64,000 nt of DNA from Anaeramoeba ignava (Eukaryota > Metamonada > Anaeramoebidae), in assembly GCA_028826165.1 (NCBI GenBank), contig JAPDFW010000064.1, positions 248,001 to 312,000 on the forward strand. Reading direction: 5' to 3'. Each line of letters begins with the position of its first letter. The stretch's first letter is position 1. Shown piece by piece: positions 33,650 to 46,290 of the stretch. The notes under the pieces are model-generated. The model did not search any database. It saw only the letters and a program-made list of their open reading frames with translations, and had not been told where the DNA came from. Made by a program: the position numbers and the translations under genes.

Positions 33650-34846
33650 TTATTTATAAAGAATTTTTTCATGACAAATAGTTGGCCCAAATTCATCATA
33701 TTCTTCTTTTGAAATCCATCTATTTTGAAAAGTTGTAAGTGAGGATAAAATTGAACCGCCAATCCAAACTGAATATTTTCTTTCAGGCGGAGTAATTATT
33801 TTAAGAGTTGTTGTTTTTGGGATTAATAACGATATTTCTTTTTCCAATCTTTCAGAAATTCCATTAAACATTGATGAACCACCTGATAGAACAATGTTAT
33901 TGAAAAGATCTTTTCTATTGTGAATTGGAGATTTCATGATTGATTCATAAATCATTTTGTGGATTGGAATTATCTCATCCATTCCTACAAGATCTGGTTG
34001 GAATAAAGCTTCAGTGCATTTAAAACGACTCTCATTTAATTGAATAGTTTTTGAGTTTGGTAGTTCATAACTTAAATGGAGAGAACAAGATTCACGCGAT
34101 ATTTTCAATTCTTTCTCAAAATCCAAAGCAACATAACATGTTTTTTCTTTGATATCCCTGACAATTTCTCTTTCAGCAGTTGTTGGAAAGTAAGAAGACG
34201 AATCACACAAAATTTCTGTCAAAAATTCAGTTAAAATTCTTCCTGATAAATTTGTTCTAAAAATGGAATTTTTTGAAAAAAAACCCTCATAAATTGATAT
34301 ACAAGTTGTAATTCCTTCTCCAGACGAGAGAACAGTCCCAGTTGTTCTTCCACTGGCCATCAATGCAAGCACAAGATCAAGAGCAATATAAGTTGCAGGT
34401 GTGTTAAATGTTTCGAACATAATTTGTATATATTTCTCTTTTTGACGCAAAGAAGTAAAAGGGGGATTTGTTAATAAAATGGGATGTTCTTCTGGAGCAA
34501 CACACAATTCGTTATAGAAACTATGATGCCAAATTTTTTCCATATCATCCCAATCAGTTACTGTTCCGAATTCAATCGGATATTTAATTGTCAAAATCCC
34601 CCTTTTGGATTGTGCTTCATCTCCGACATAAGAATCTTTTTGTCCCATTCCTACCATCACTCCTAAATACCGTGGCCTTCCAACAATGCCTGGGAAAACT
34701 GCTCTTGGTGCATCATCTCCTCCAAACCCTGCTTTTATCATTCCCGATCCATTATCAATAACTAATGCAGCAACATCGTTATAACTGTCATCACTAAGAA
34801 AATCTAATTGTGAGTTTTCATTATAATAAAAATTTGGGTTGAACAT
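33650..34846 (-). CDS. Divergent actin
   Basis: Single exon, 398 residues, with a 27-residue N-terminal extension not found in conventional actin. Most of the chain is clearly actin: [73 protein letters not shown] and [18 protein letters not shown]. The residues tied to ATP hydrolysis are changed: Gln137 is Asp (IALDLVLAL), Asp154 is Ser and Asp157 is Glu (VLSSGEG), and His161 is Thr. Phosphate-loop Asp11 and Lys18 are kept. The segment around [13 protein letters not shown] is reworked and the C-terminus is KILYK rather than KCF. Probably a specialised actin that binds ATP but hydrolyses it poorly. It sits between GNL2 and transportin, all on the minus strand. Confidence 0.92.
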   Translation of the reverse strand: MFNPNFYYNENSQLDFLSDDSYNDVAALVIDNGSGMIKAGFGGDDAPRAVFPGIVGRPRYLGVMVGMGQKDSYVGDEAQSKRGILTIKYPIEFGTVTDWDDMEKIWHHSFYNELCVAPEEHPILLTNPPFTSLRQKEKYIQIMFETFNTPATYIALDLVLALMASGRTTGTVLSSGEGITTCISIYEGFFSKNSIFRTNLSGRILTEFLTEILCDSSSYFPTTAEREIVRDIKEKTCYVALDFEKELKISRESCSLHLSYELPNSKTIQLNESRFKCTEALFQPDLVGMDEIIPIHKMIYESIMKSPIHNRKDLFNNIVLSGGSSMFNGISERLEKEISLLIPKTTTLKIITPPERKYSVWIGGSILSSLTTFQNRWISKEEYDEFGPTICHEKILYK

Positions 34847-35006
34847 TTCAAATTGAATAAGATAATATTAACTTAAAAAAAAAAGTGAAAGAAAAAAAAT
34901 GAAAAAAGCAAATTTGAAAGAAAAAAAAGTTAGAAAAAGTTTTTTTGTTTTTTCTTTGTTTTAAAAAAAGTTTCTAAATAGTAAATTTAAAAAGAAAAAA
35001 AGGAAA

Positions 35007-38000
35007 CTAATTCAAATCAAAGCGTTTTCCTAAATCTTCTTTCATTCTTGGATGAAGAGAAGAAAACAAAGAGTTCCATTGAGAATGATTTTGAAGTTCA
35101 GATTTAAATGAATGCAAAATAGTATAAAAAGCTTGATTAAGTTCAACAGAAGGATTTGTATAAGAAAGAATAGCATCACAAAAATAAACGAAGTTAGAAA
35201 CAGTAACATCGGGATTAATTTGAGCGAGATTACAAAGCCCGCGGTAAGCGGTTTCCTTTTCTTTAGGAATTTCAATTGAGCGGAGAGTAACGGACCAATT
35301 CTCCAAAAATTCCTGAAGACGCGAAGCCATTTGTTGAGGGAAGGTAAGACTTAATCTGCCTATTGTGATGGAGACGCTTTCAATCACGCTGCGACTTTGC
35401 GACAACTTGTTGATGATCTGAACCAAATAAGAAATTATTTCATCCAACTTGGATTCGATACTGTCAGGCAGATTCATTGCCAATTCGCCAATAACCCAAG
35501 ACGCATTCTGGGAAACAAAGATATAAGAGGGATCCAAAAGATGAATCAAGAGAGGGAGAAGTTCGGGTACTTGGGGTAGAATGATTTTTGGGAACGAGGA
35601 AATTGTTGCGCCAAGTAATGCAAGTGTGCTTTGTCTTGTTTCGGATTTGATATCTTTAAGAAGATATGGGATCATCTGAGTAAAATGACTATCGAGTATC
35701 ATTTTCTGAATCTCTGGATTTCCGGGCAAACCCTCAATTATCGAACCTATAAGCTCCAATGAGGAGTTCAAGAATCCTTGATCAGGAATAAATCCTTTGA
35801 AAGTCTCTTCTTTTGATTGCGCAGCCATTTGATAAGTATTGAGTATTTCTTCGATGACATTCATACACCGCGTGAAAAAAGGTTGAGCAAAAGGAAGGAA
35901 TCCTTGTTTCAAAGATACCGCCAAAGTGCTAAAAGTTTCGAAAATCGCAATCAGTTCAAAATCAAAATCTTTCAACTTCTCCCACTGTTTAATAAGCGGA
36001 TCCATTAGAAGCTCAATATATTCTTGCTTGTTTAATTCCTCTCCTGCTGTTTCCGCAACACAGGATATCAAAACATATAAATACGTCCTGTTTTTTTGGT
36101 TATATTTTCTCAACGCTTGGTTCAAAACTTGCAAAATATCGTTGAGAAAAGGAATAATTTTTTTTCCCGAATAAACAATGAAACTGTTTAATGAAGAGCA
36201 AGCAGCATATTGAACTCTTCTTTGCTGGCTAAGTGAACAAGACAGAAAACCTTCCAAAACCGATTGGAAAATTTGTTCATTTGAATTTTGATTTTGATTT
36301 TCATTTTGATTTTGATTTTGATTTTCATTTTGATTTTGATTTTGATTTTGAATTTTCACTTGGAAAATCCACAATCCATTCTGAATATCTTGATATTGTC
36401 CAGCATGTTATACTTGATAATAACGGATTCTCGTTTTTCATCAACGGAATCAAAAAAGTCAAGACTTGATTCAGAGATGAAATCATTCCGGAATAACATC
36501 CCGGTGCAATTGCTCCCAAGGCAAGCACTGCAGCTTCTTGCACTATCCAATTCTCATTTTGCAGATTTGTTTCCAGATGTGAGAGTAAGTATTGCAGAAG
36601 ATCATCTGCGAAAATATAAGATAATGTCTCAAGTGCGTTTGCTGATGATTTTCTTAAATTCCATTTTCCTTGAGACTCGTTTGTGTAATCGTAGTCTGCT
36701 TTTCCAAAATCATCATCGCTTTGTGTTTCTTTTTCTTGATCAAATTTCAATTCTTGTTGGTTTTGGTTTTGATTTTGTTCAGGATTTTCGATTTCTCCTG
36801 TTTCTATATATTCCTCTATTTCATTTTCTGTAAAAATCATTTTTTGAAGTAAAAGTGGAACAAGATCATTCATAAAAGGTGTTAAAAGTGTCATTGCATC
36901 TTCAACATCTTCAAAAAATGACCAAAATTCACATGCTTCAAGTGCCAATTCTGGGCTTTCATCTTGTGTTGTTATCAACATATATTGAATTACATCTCCA
37001 ATAAATGGAAGTAAATAAGCTGTTCTAATTTTCAATAATAAGCAAAATACTCTACAAACTCTTTTTCTTATTTCTATTGATTCATCTTGAGCTATTTTAA
37101 AAACGTTCTAAATTTTAATTTTAAATTTAATTTTATAAATGAATTTAATTTTAATTTTAATTTTAAATTTAATTTTATAAATGAATTTTAATTTTAGTTT
37201 TAATTTTAAATTTAATTTTAATTTTAATTTTAATTTTAATTTTAATTTTAAATTTAATTTTATAAATGAATTTTAATTTTAATTTTAATTTTAAATTTTA
37301 ATTTTAATTTTAATTTTAATTTTAAATTTTAATTTTAGTTTTAATTTTAATTTAAATTTTAATTTTAATTTTAAATTTAAATTTTAATTTTAATTTTAAT
37401 TTTAATTTTAATTTTAATTTTAATTTTAATTTTAATTTTTAATTTTAATTTTAACTTGAATAAATTGATCCATTATTGTTATAAGTTCTCCTGGCATCAA
37501 CATAAGTAATTCAATAAAAGAAGATAATGAAAGAATTCTAAATCTTTCATTTGAATGGAAAAAGAATACTAATAATTTTGGAAGAATAACTTCCAAATCT
37601 ACTTCAAGAAAATCAGTTTCATATTCATTTGAATTTTCTTCACAAAGTTTATGAAAACAATCTAATGCTCCATCAACTGCAAATTCAGAATCATTTTCAA
37701 GTAATTCTGCTAAATAATTAACAAGATTTGGCCAATTATGAAATCCATACTATTAAAGAATTTAGAAATTATAAATGAATTTGAAATTGTAATTGAATTT
37801 GAAATTGTAATTGAATTTGAAATTATAATTGAAATTAATATAAAAATTGAAATTATAATTAATATAGAAATTATAATTAAATTTGAAATTATAATTAAAT
37901 TTGAAATTATAATTAAATTTAAAATTAAAATTGAATTTGAAATTATAATTAAATTTGAAATTATAATTAAATTTGAAATTAAAATTGAATTTGAAATTAT

Positions 38001-38754
38001 AATTTAAATTTGGAATTATAATTTAAATTTGAAATTATAATTAAAATTAATATTAAAATTGAATTTGAAATTATAATTAAATTTGAAATTAAAATTAAAT
38101 TTGAAATTAAATTTGAAATTAAAATTAAATTTGAAATTAAAATTAAATTTGAAATTATAATTAAATTTGAAATTAAAATTAAAATTGAAATTAAAATTAA
38201 AATTGAAATTATAATTAAAATTGAAATTATAATTAAATTTGAAATTATAATTTAAATTTGGAATTATAATTTAAATTTGAAATTATAATTAAAATTAATA
38301 TTAAAATTAAAATTAAAATTATAATTAAATTTGAAATTATAATTAAAATTAATATAAAAATTGAATTTGAAATTATAATTGAAATGCTACCTACATTATA
38401 AGTAATATTTGAAATAACAATGCCACAAGTGGTTCTAATTTTAATATTTTCATCCATTAAACCAAATACAAGTTGATGTTTAACATATTCTAAAATTTGA
38501 GTTAAAAATTCTTTGGGAGTTTTTCTTAGATTATTTTTAAGTGTTAATCCTGCAAATTGTCGATTCATCATTGATTCTTGTTTTAATTGAACTAAGACAA
38601 ATACAAAATAATTATTTAAATCAACTAATGTTTGATTTAATTGCTCTAAATCTTGAAGAACTCTTAATTGTGTTTCTGTATTTCCTTGTTGCATATTAAT
38701 TAGCAAATTATGTATTTCTAAAAGTGTTTTTTCATCTGGATTCCAATCAGTCAT
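35007..38754 (-). CDS. TNPO1: Transportin (karyopherin beta-2)
   Basis: Three exons: 38754-38395, 37749-37456, 37107-35007; about 917 residues (human 898). Nuclear import receptor for PY-NLS cargo such as hnRNPs; HEAT-repeat solenoid. Matches along the whole length: WNPDEKTLLEIHNLL, EQLNQTLVDLNNYFVFVL, LALEACEFWSFFED, acidic H8 loop (about residues 330-375), GKWNLRKSSANALETLS, LGAIAPGCYSGMI, ITCWTISRYSEWIV, NASWVIGELAMNLP, ITIGRLSLTFPQQMA, and YFCDAILSYTNP. An Asn/Gln/Glu tract sits between SRYSEWIV and the next HEAT repeat, where one extra base near 36351 breaks the frame; both sides are needed for a working solenoid. Introns 1 and 2 (645 and 348 bp) are satellites. TTCATTTTTTTC lies about 32-43 bp before ATG. 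Confidence 0.93.
37108..37455. repeat. Intron 2 microsatellite (TTTTAA)n of transportin
   Basis: TTTTAA hexamers with TTTATAAATGAATTTTAA blocks, the same block type seen in the PGDH and adenine deaminase introns. Confidence 0.88.
37752..38390. repeat. Intron 1 repeat (GAAATTATAATTAAATTT)n of transportin
   Basis: About 640 bp of 9/18-bp units of GAAATTATAATTAAATTT type. One plus-strand frame gives an Ile/Glu/Phe peptide of no significance. Confidence 0.88.
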
Positions 38755-39097
38755 TCTTAATTAAAAAAAAAGTAATTGGAAAAAAGAAAAAAATGAATTT
38801 TTCAATTTTTCAATTTTTCAATTTTTTTGGTTTTTTTTTGGTTTAAAAATCCTAATAAAATAATCAAAATGGCAAAAAATAAATGTTTTAATTTTTTTTT
38901 TAAAGAGATTTTTTCAATTCTTATTTTTTTCTTTCTTGTAATTTTTTTGTTAAAAAAGAAAAAAGCAAAAAAAAAAAAAATAAATGAAATTTGTTATTCT
39001 TTTTGTTTCTTTCAATTCAATGAGCAAAATTTAATAATTAAATTCCATAAAAATTTAAAAAAAAAAAAGAATATTTTCTGAATTTAAAATTTTTGGA
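38755..39097. promoter_or_regulatory. Spacer upstream of transportin, 3' of the RING gene
   Basis: 343 bp of T-rich DNA. The only recognisable signal is the minus-strand TTCATTTTTTTC element at about 38786-38797 for transportin. No gene is supported here. Confidence 0.35.
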
Positions 39098-40652
39098 TCA
39101 AATATCTTTTTCTGTTGAAATTTTTAATAAAGAAGTAATTTCTATTTTTTTTTTGTTATTATTTGTTTTTGTTTTTTTTTTTAAATAAAATGGTGAGAAA
39201 AAATTTAAATAAAATAATTTACTTGTTCTACAAAGAGGGCATTTATCATCAGAAAATCTTAAAATTTGAGCACATTCCAAACATAAACAAGTATGACGAC
39301 ATGGAAGAATTGTAACTGTTCTTGGATTTGTAAGACAAATCACACATTTATTATCCTGATTATTTGATTCTTTTGAAGTATTTGAATTTTTTTCAGTAAC
39401 TGTTAAAGATTGATCTAAATCATTATCTACAATTTGATTTTGATTTTGATTTTGATTTTGATTTTGATTTTGATTTTGATTTTCATTTTGAATTTTGATT
39501 TTCATTTTGATTTTCATTTGAATTTTCATTTGAATTTTGATCTGGATTTTCATTTAATTTTTCATCTGTATTTATATTTGAATTTATATTTGAATTATTG
39601 TTATTGTTATTATTATTGTTATTTTCGTGATTTTCATTTTCCTCATCTCCTAATCCATATAGTTTTTGTAAAATAAACCATTTTCCATTAACTAATATTT
39701 TTTGTTGCAAAATTTTCAAATCAAATTTTTGTGATTTTTGATCATAATTAAAAGAAACATATGAAACTTGAGATTGAGCCTCAAGCTTATTTTGAGTATT
39801 TTCATTATTTTGAGTATTTTCATTATTTTGAGTATTTTCATTATTTTGAATATTTTCATTATTTTGGGTATTTGGAGTATTTGGGTTATTTTTGCCATTT
39901 TTTTTATTTTGTTTTTTATTTTGTTTTTTGTTCTGTTTTTTATTTTGCTTTTTTTGATTTTTTTTTAAAAGTTCTTTTTTTTCTTTTGGAGCATCTTTTA
40001 AAGATTCTTGAGGAGGTTGATTTGTTAAAGGTTGTTGTTCGATTTTGGGTTCAGATTTCTTTTCCAGATAAATAACAATAGGAAAAATATGAGGTTGGTT
40101 TGGAATTTGTCTGAAAAAAAACAAGTTTCTTTGCTGTTGATTAAGAGAGGAAAAATTAATTGCTTCTTCTTCTTTTTGGGAAAATAACTGCTTGAATCCG
40201 CTTGGATATTCTCTTTTCAAAACGGGGTATTTATTAACGGAATTGAATATAATTTCACCGTTTTGGTTGCGAGATTCAGTTGCGCAGAAATAAAGAGAAA
40301 CAATAGTATCAACTGTTGAATCAAATTGAAATTCAATCATATAAAGTTGAGGATTATTTTCTGGTGTTTTCAAAATCAAAGTGTCTTTTCTTAAATTAGT
40401 TGAATTAACAACAGTAACAGAATTTTTGATTTGAGGTGGTGGTTTGAGATAAAGAGATCTTGGCGGTTGTAAATTTGTTAGTGATGGATAGCGGTTTGCT
40501 AAAGGATGTCTGTTGGAATCGGGTGTGAATTGTCCTCCATATAAAACTGGTCCTCCATAATACATTCCTCGGTTTTGAGGTTGTGGATTTGTTCTACGAG
40601 TGTTTTGTCCATTATTTTGTGTGTTTGTTTGGGTTGAATTACCTGTACCCAT
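39098..40652 (-). CDS. MGRN1/LOG2-type RING E3 ubiquitin ligase
   Basis: Exons 40652-39223 and 39141-39098 (intron 81 bp); about 490 residues once a frame break is bridged. Begins MGTGNSTQ, an N-myristoylation context as in plant LOG2-type relatives. The MGRN1-specific domain: VNSTNLRKDTLILKTPENNP, MIEFQFDSTVDTIVSLYFCA, FPIVIYLEKK, and later QQKILVNGKWFILQKLYGLG. The C3HC4 RING follows at the end (CVICLTNP, CRHTCLCLECAQILRF, CPLCRT), and the short last exon KITSLLKIS matches the family's post-RING strand. A 120-residue Gln/Asn/Lys/Thr linker interrupts the domain. The frame shifts by one base near 39491 inside an NENQ tract between the MGRN1 domain and RING. A membrane-anchored ubiquitin ligase of the endosomal/plasma-membrane type is expected. 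Confidence 0.87.
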
Positions 40653-40771
40653 TTTTATGTAAAAAAAAACGAAAAAAAAAAATGAAAAGGAGAAAAATTA
40701 AAAATTATTTTTTTTTTCATTTTTAATTTTTTGTTATTTTTTTTTTTTTTTTGTTTTTTTGTTTTGTAAAA
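40653..40771. promoter_or_regulatory. Divergent promoter RING gene / Tra2
   Basis: 119 bp between ATGs. Each side has its own oriented motif: TTTTTTTTTCATTTTTAATT on plus at about 40709-40728, and CCTTTTCATTTTTTTTTTCG on minus at about 40670-40690. Confidence 0.5.
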
Positions 40772-43700
40772 ATGGTAATTAAAAAATTTAATTTATAATT
40801 TAAATTAAAAAATTAAATTTTAAAATTTAAAATTATTAGACAACAGAAAATCAAAAATTAATTGATGATCGAGACTTATCTCCTCTTAACTCTTCTCGGA
40901 TACAAGACTATTCCCCCAAATGGAAAAATAGAGAAGAAAAGTTTAAACCTAGATCACGTTCTCCAATTCGTGGGCGCAGTCCACTCAAGGATCATTCACC
41001 ATTAAGAGACCATTCTCCTGTTACAGACCCTTCTCCTTATCATAAACTCACTTTTGATGTGTATTTAATTTTTATTTTTTATTTTTTTAATTTATTTTTT
41101 ATTTTTTTGCTTTTTTAATTTAGTGAAAATGATGGTACAACTTTATATGTTTCTGGTTTAAGATCTGATTCTAGAACAACTGATTTACATCATTTGTTTT
41201 CAAAATATGGAAAAGTAAACTTTTAAATTTTGATATAAATATAAATATATAAATATAAATATAAATACAAATATCAATATAAATATAAATATAAATATAA
41301 ATATAAATTAAATATAAATTAAATATAAATATAAATATAATTATAAATAAAAATATAAATATAAATATAAATATAAATATAAATATAAATATAAATATAA
41401 ATATAAATATATATAAAATATAAATATAAATATAAATATAAATATAAATATAAATATAAATATAAATAAATATAAATATAAATATAAATATAAATATAAA
41501 TATAAATATAAATATAAATATAAATATAAATATAAATTATAAACATAAAAATATAAAATAAAATAAATATAAATAAAAATATAAATATAAATATAAAATA
41601 TAAATATAAATCATAAATATAAATATAAATATAAATATAAATATAAACATAAAATATAAACATAAATATAAAATATAAATATAAATATAAATATAAATAT
41701 AAATATAAATATAAATATAAATATAAATATAAATATAAATATAAAAATAAATATAAACATAAAATATAATAAATATAAATATAAAATAAAATATATAAAA
41801 TATAAACATAAATACATAAAATATAAACAAAAATATAAAATAAATATAAATATAAATATAAAATATAAATATAAATATAAATATAAATATAAACATAAAT
41901 ATATAAAAATATAAATATAAAATATAAATATAAATATAAATATAAATATAAACAAAATATAAAATATAAAATATAAAAATAAACATAAATATAAAAATAT
42001 AAATATAAACATAAACATAAAATAAATAAAATATAAAAATATAAAATAAAAAATATAAATATAAATATAAATATAAATATAAAATATAAATAAATATAAA
42101 ATATAAATATAAAATATATAATAAAATAAATAAAATATAAATAAAAATAACATATAAATATAATATAAAATAAACATAAATATAAATATAATATAAAATA
42201 TAAATATAAAAACATAAATATAAATATAAATATAAATATAAATATAAAATATAAAAAATGAAATATAAATATAAATAATATAAAATAAATTATAAATATA
42301 AAATATAAAATAAAATAAATATAAATATAAATATAAATATAAATATAAATATAAATATAATTATAAATATAAATATAAATATAAATATAAATATAAATAT
42401 AAACATAAAAAAAACATAAATATAAAAAAATATAAAACATAAATATAAATAAAAATATAAATATAAAAAAAAATACATAAATATAAAATAAATATAAATA
42501 TAAATATAAATATAAATATAAATATAAATAAAAATAAATAAAAATAAAAATAAATATAAATATAAATATAAAATATATAAAATATAAATATAAATATAAA
42601 TATAAATATAAATATAAATATAAATATAAATATAAATATAAATAAAATAAAATAAATATAAATATAAAAATAAATAAAATATAAATATAAATATAAATAT
42701 AAATATAAATATAAATATAAATATAAATATAAATATAAATATAAATATAAATATAAATATAAACATAAATATAAATATAAATATAAATATAAATATAAAT
42801 ATAAATATAAATATAAATATAAATATAAATATAAATATAAATATAAATAAATATAAATATAAATATAAATATAAATATAAATATAAATATAAATATAAAT
42901 ATAAATATAAATATAAATATAAATATAAATATAAATATAAATATAAATATAAATATAAATATAAATATAAATATAAATATAAATATAAATATAAATATAA
43001 ATATAAATATAAATATAAATATAAATATAAATATAAATATAAATAAATATAAATATAAATATAAATATAAATATAAATCTAAATATAAATATAAATATAA
43101 ATATAAATATAAATATAAATATAAATATAAATATAAATATAAATATAAATATTAATATAAATATAATTATAATTATAATTATAAATAAAATTTGATTAAT
43201 TTATAGGTTGAAAATGTTTCTTTAGTAAGTGATCCTCGTTCTAGAACATCTCGTGGATTTGCATTTATTACAATGACAGATAACGAAACTGCTGATTTAT
43301 GTATTCAAAAATTAAATCAATCAGAATTTGAAGAGAAAATAATTCGAGTTGAAAAAGTATTATTTTATTTTTTTTTTCTAATCCAAAAAACAAATTTTAT
43401 CTCAACAATAATAATATTTCTAATAATAATAATATTTCTAATAATAATAATATTTCAAATAATAATAATATTTCAAATAATAATAATATTTCAAATAATA
43501 ATAATATTTCAAATAATAATAATATTTCAAATAATAATATTTCAAGAATATTTCAAATAATAATATTTAAATCAAGAATATTTCAAGTATATTTCAAGCA
43601 TATTTCAAGCATATTTCAAGTATATTTCAAGTATATTTCAAGAATATTTCAAGCATATTTCAAGCATATTTCAAGCATATTTCAATCAATAATATTTCAA

Positions 43701-44500
43701 TCAATAATATTTAAATCAATAATATTTAAATCAATAATATTTCAATCAATAATATTTCAATCAATAATATTTAAATCAATAATATTTCAATCAATAATAT
43801 TTCAATCAATAATATTTAAATCAATAATATTTAAATCAATAATATTTAAACCAATAATAATAATATTTAAATCAAGAATATTTCAAGCATATTTCAAGCA
43901 TATTTCAAGCATATTTCAAGAATATTTCAAGCATATTTCAAGAATAATTAAATCAAGAATAATTAAATCAAGAATAATTCAAGAATAAATCAATAATATC
44001 ACAAAACTAATAATTAAATCAAAAAACTAATTCCAATAAATTTTAAGTCAAGAAGAAATTGTGCAAGAAAACCAACACCAGGACAATATCTAGGGAAAGG
44101 TATTAAAAATTAAAATAAAGAAAAAGAAAAAGAAAAAGAATCATCTAAACTAAATCTCAATAATAAAATAAAAATAGATCAAGACAGAAGACAAAGAAGA
44201 GGGTATTATCAAGATAAACCACGTTATTTAGATAGTGGATATCATCCATATGAAAGAAGAAGAGGCCGTTCTTCTCATAGAAGATATCATTCACGAAGTC
44301 GTTCAAGATCAAATTCACGAGATCGTCATTATCACTCATCTCATTCTAGGCGTTCAAGATCTCCTTACAGAAAACGCTCACGTTCTCCTTATTATAGACG
44401 AAGAAGTAGGCATTCCCGTTCTCCCTATCATAGTAGGCATTCACCATATAGCAGATCAAGAAGAAAAGATCATTCATTTTCACCTCATCGAAGGGATTAA
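40772..44500 (+). CDS. TRA2: Transformer-2-like SR splicing regulator
   Basis: Six coding exons: 40772-40774 (ATG alone), 40840-41060, 41124-41214, 43207-43356, 44048-44099, 44178-44500; all GT-AG and phase-consistent; 279 residues (human Tra2-beta 288). RS1 region ([20 protein letters not shown]), one RRM (RNP2 LYVSGL, RNP1 SRGFAFITM), the Tra2-diagnostic linker [12 protein letters not shown], then a C-terminal RS domain ([17 protein letters not shown] and on). It binds exonic GAA-type enhancers and recruits the spliceosome in the nucleus. The ATG-only first exon is inferred: exon 2 has no Met and is preceded by an in-frame TAG at its acceptor. Introns 3 and 4 are 1,992 and 691 bp of satellite; the others are 63-78 bp. 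Confidence 0.9.
41215..43206. repeat. Intron 3 microsatellite (ATAAAT)n of Tra2
   Basis: Nearly 2 kb of ATAAAT hexamers; homogeneous at 42700-43140, scrambled with ATAAA/CATAAA variants at 41520-42480. Apparent long Tyr/Ile/Phe ORFs on the minus strand are translated repeat. Confidence 0.93.
43380..44040. repeat. Intron 4 repeats (AATAATAATATTTCA, TATTTCAAGCA) of Tra2
   Basis: Successive blocks: TATTTC(A/T)AATAATAATA (43410-43560), TATTTCAAGCATATTTCAAG (43570-43690), and AATATTTAAATCAATAATAT (43690-43860), then a return to the CAAGCA block. The CAAG words foreshadow the downstream satellite. Confidence 0.85.
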
Positions 44501-44679
44501 TTCATTTTTCAATTCAAAAAAAAAAATGATTAATATGATGATTTTATTTAGCAAATTTAACAACTCAAATTCTTTTCTTCAATTTCAACAATTTTATTTT
44601 TCTTCAATTTTTCAAGAAAAAATTAATCAAGCTCAAAAATATTCAAGAAAAAAAAACACAAATTTCAATTTTTATTTTT

Positions 44680-46110
44680 CAAGTTTTCAAGTTTTCAAGT
44701 TTTCAAGTTTTCAAGTTGTCAAGTTTTCAAGTTTTCAAGTTGTCAAGTTGTCAAGTTGTCAAGTTGTCAAGTAATTTGTAAGTTTCATAAATATTCAAGT
44801 ATTAAATCAAGTTATTTGTAAGTTTCATAAATAATCAAGTGAAAAAATATTAAATCAAGTAATTTGTAAGTTCCACAAATATTCAAGTAATAAATCAAGT
44901 TATTTGTGAGTTCCACAAATATTCAAGTAATAAATCAAGTTATTTGTAAGTTCCACAAATATTCAAGTATTAAATCAAGTTATTTGTAAGTTTTACAAAT
45001 ATTCAAGTAAAAAATATTAAATCAAGTTATTTGTGAGTTCCACAAATATTCAAGTGATAAATCAAGTTATTTGTGAGTTTTACAAATATTCAAGTAATAA
45101 ATCAAGTTATCAAGTTATTTGTAAGTTCCACAAATATTCAAGTAATGAATCAAGTTATTTGTGAGTTTTACAAATATTCAAGTATTAAATCAAGTTATTT
45201 GTAAGTTCCACAAATATTCAAGTATTAAATCAAGTTATTTGTAAGTTCCACAAATATTCAAGTGATAAATCAAGTTATTTGTGAGTTCCACAAATATTCA
45301 AGTATTAAATCAAGTTATTTGTAAGTTTTACAAATATTCAAGTAAAAAATAATAAATCAAGTTATCAAGTTATTTGTGAGTTCCATAAATATTCAAGTAT
45401 TAAATCAAGTTGTCAAGTTATTTGTGAGTTCCACAAATATTCAAGTAATAAATCAAGTTATCAAGTTATTTGTGAGTTTCATAAATATTCAAGTAATAAA
45501 TCAAGTTATTTGTGAGTTCCACAAATATTCAAGTATTAAATCAAGTTATTTGTGAGTTCCACAAATATTCAAGTAAAAAATAATAAATCAAGTTATCAAG
45601 TTATTTGTGAGTTCCACAAATATTCAAGTATTAAATCAAGTTATCAAGTTATTTGTGAGTTTCATAAATATTCAAGTATTAAATCAAGTTATTTGTGAGT
45701 TCCACAAATATTCAAGTGATAAATCAAGTTATTTGTGAGTTTTACAAATATTCAAGTAATAAATCAAGTTATCAAGTTATTTGTAAGTTCCACAAATATT
45801 CAAGTAAAAAATATTAAATCAAGTTATCAAGTTATTTGTGAGTTCCACAAATAATCAAGTATTAAATCAAGTTATTTGTAAGTTCCACAAATATTCAAGT
45901 AATAAATCAAGTTATTTGTAAGTTCCACAAATATTCAAGTAAAAAATAATAAATCAAGTTATCAAGTTATTTGTGAGTTCCACAAATATTCAAGTAATAA
46001 ATCAAGTTATTTGTGAGTTCCACAAATATTCAAGTAATAAATCAAGTTATTTGTAAGTTCCACAAATATTCAAGTAATAAATCAAGTTATCAAGTTATTT
46101 GTTAGATTAT
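44680..46110. repeat. Hairpin-forming minisatellite downstream of Tra2
   Basis: Begins as TTTTCAAG/TTGTCAAG units (44680-44770). It then becomes roughly 30 copies of a ~40-bp unit: TTCAAGTATTAAATCAAGTT followed by ATTTGTGAGTTCCACAAAT. The latter is an inverted repeat with a 7-bp stem and AGTTC loop. Variants ATTTGTAAGTTTTACAAAT, ATTTGTAAGTTCCACAAAT and ATTTGTGAGTTTTACAAAT occur. Some units carry an extra TCAAGTTATCAAG insertion. No ORF. 44501-44679 is the Tra2 3' region; 46111-46302 is AT-rich with a GTTTT pentamer run. Confidence 0.9.
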
Positions 46111-46290
46111 TAGATAATAGAAATAAAGTGTAAATTAAGTTTAAAAAAGAAAGTAAATTATGTGTTTAATTTTGTATTTAAAATAGAATAAATTAAATAA
46201 AGAATTTTTAAGTTATTTGAGAAATGAGAATATAAAAAAAATAATAATTTGTTTTGTTTTGTTTTGTTTTGTTTTGTTTTTAAATTAAAA

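Noticed and set aside
41319-42766. Minus-strand ORFs of 150-373 codons looking like multi-TM proteins
   Set aside because: Translated (ATAAAT)n within Tra2 intron 3; the hydrophobicity is a by-product of the hexamer.
44100-44120. A 21-bp intron in Tra2 keeping the EKEKEKE stretch
   Set aside because: Too short for the GT-AG introns seen here (62 bp and up); the 78-bp intron ending at 44177 gives the same phase and fits the usual size.
44235-44774. Plus-strand ORF of 179 codons
   Set aside because: An alternative frame of the Tra2 RS-domain exon running into the satellite.
44680-46110. Regularly spaced palindromic repeats resembling a CRISPR array
   Set aside because: The intervals are themselves repetitive and near identical, not unique spacers; host is a eukaryote and there are no cas genes. 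It is a minisatellite.
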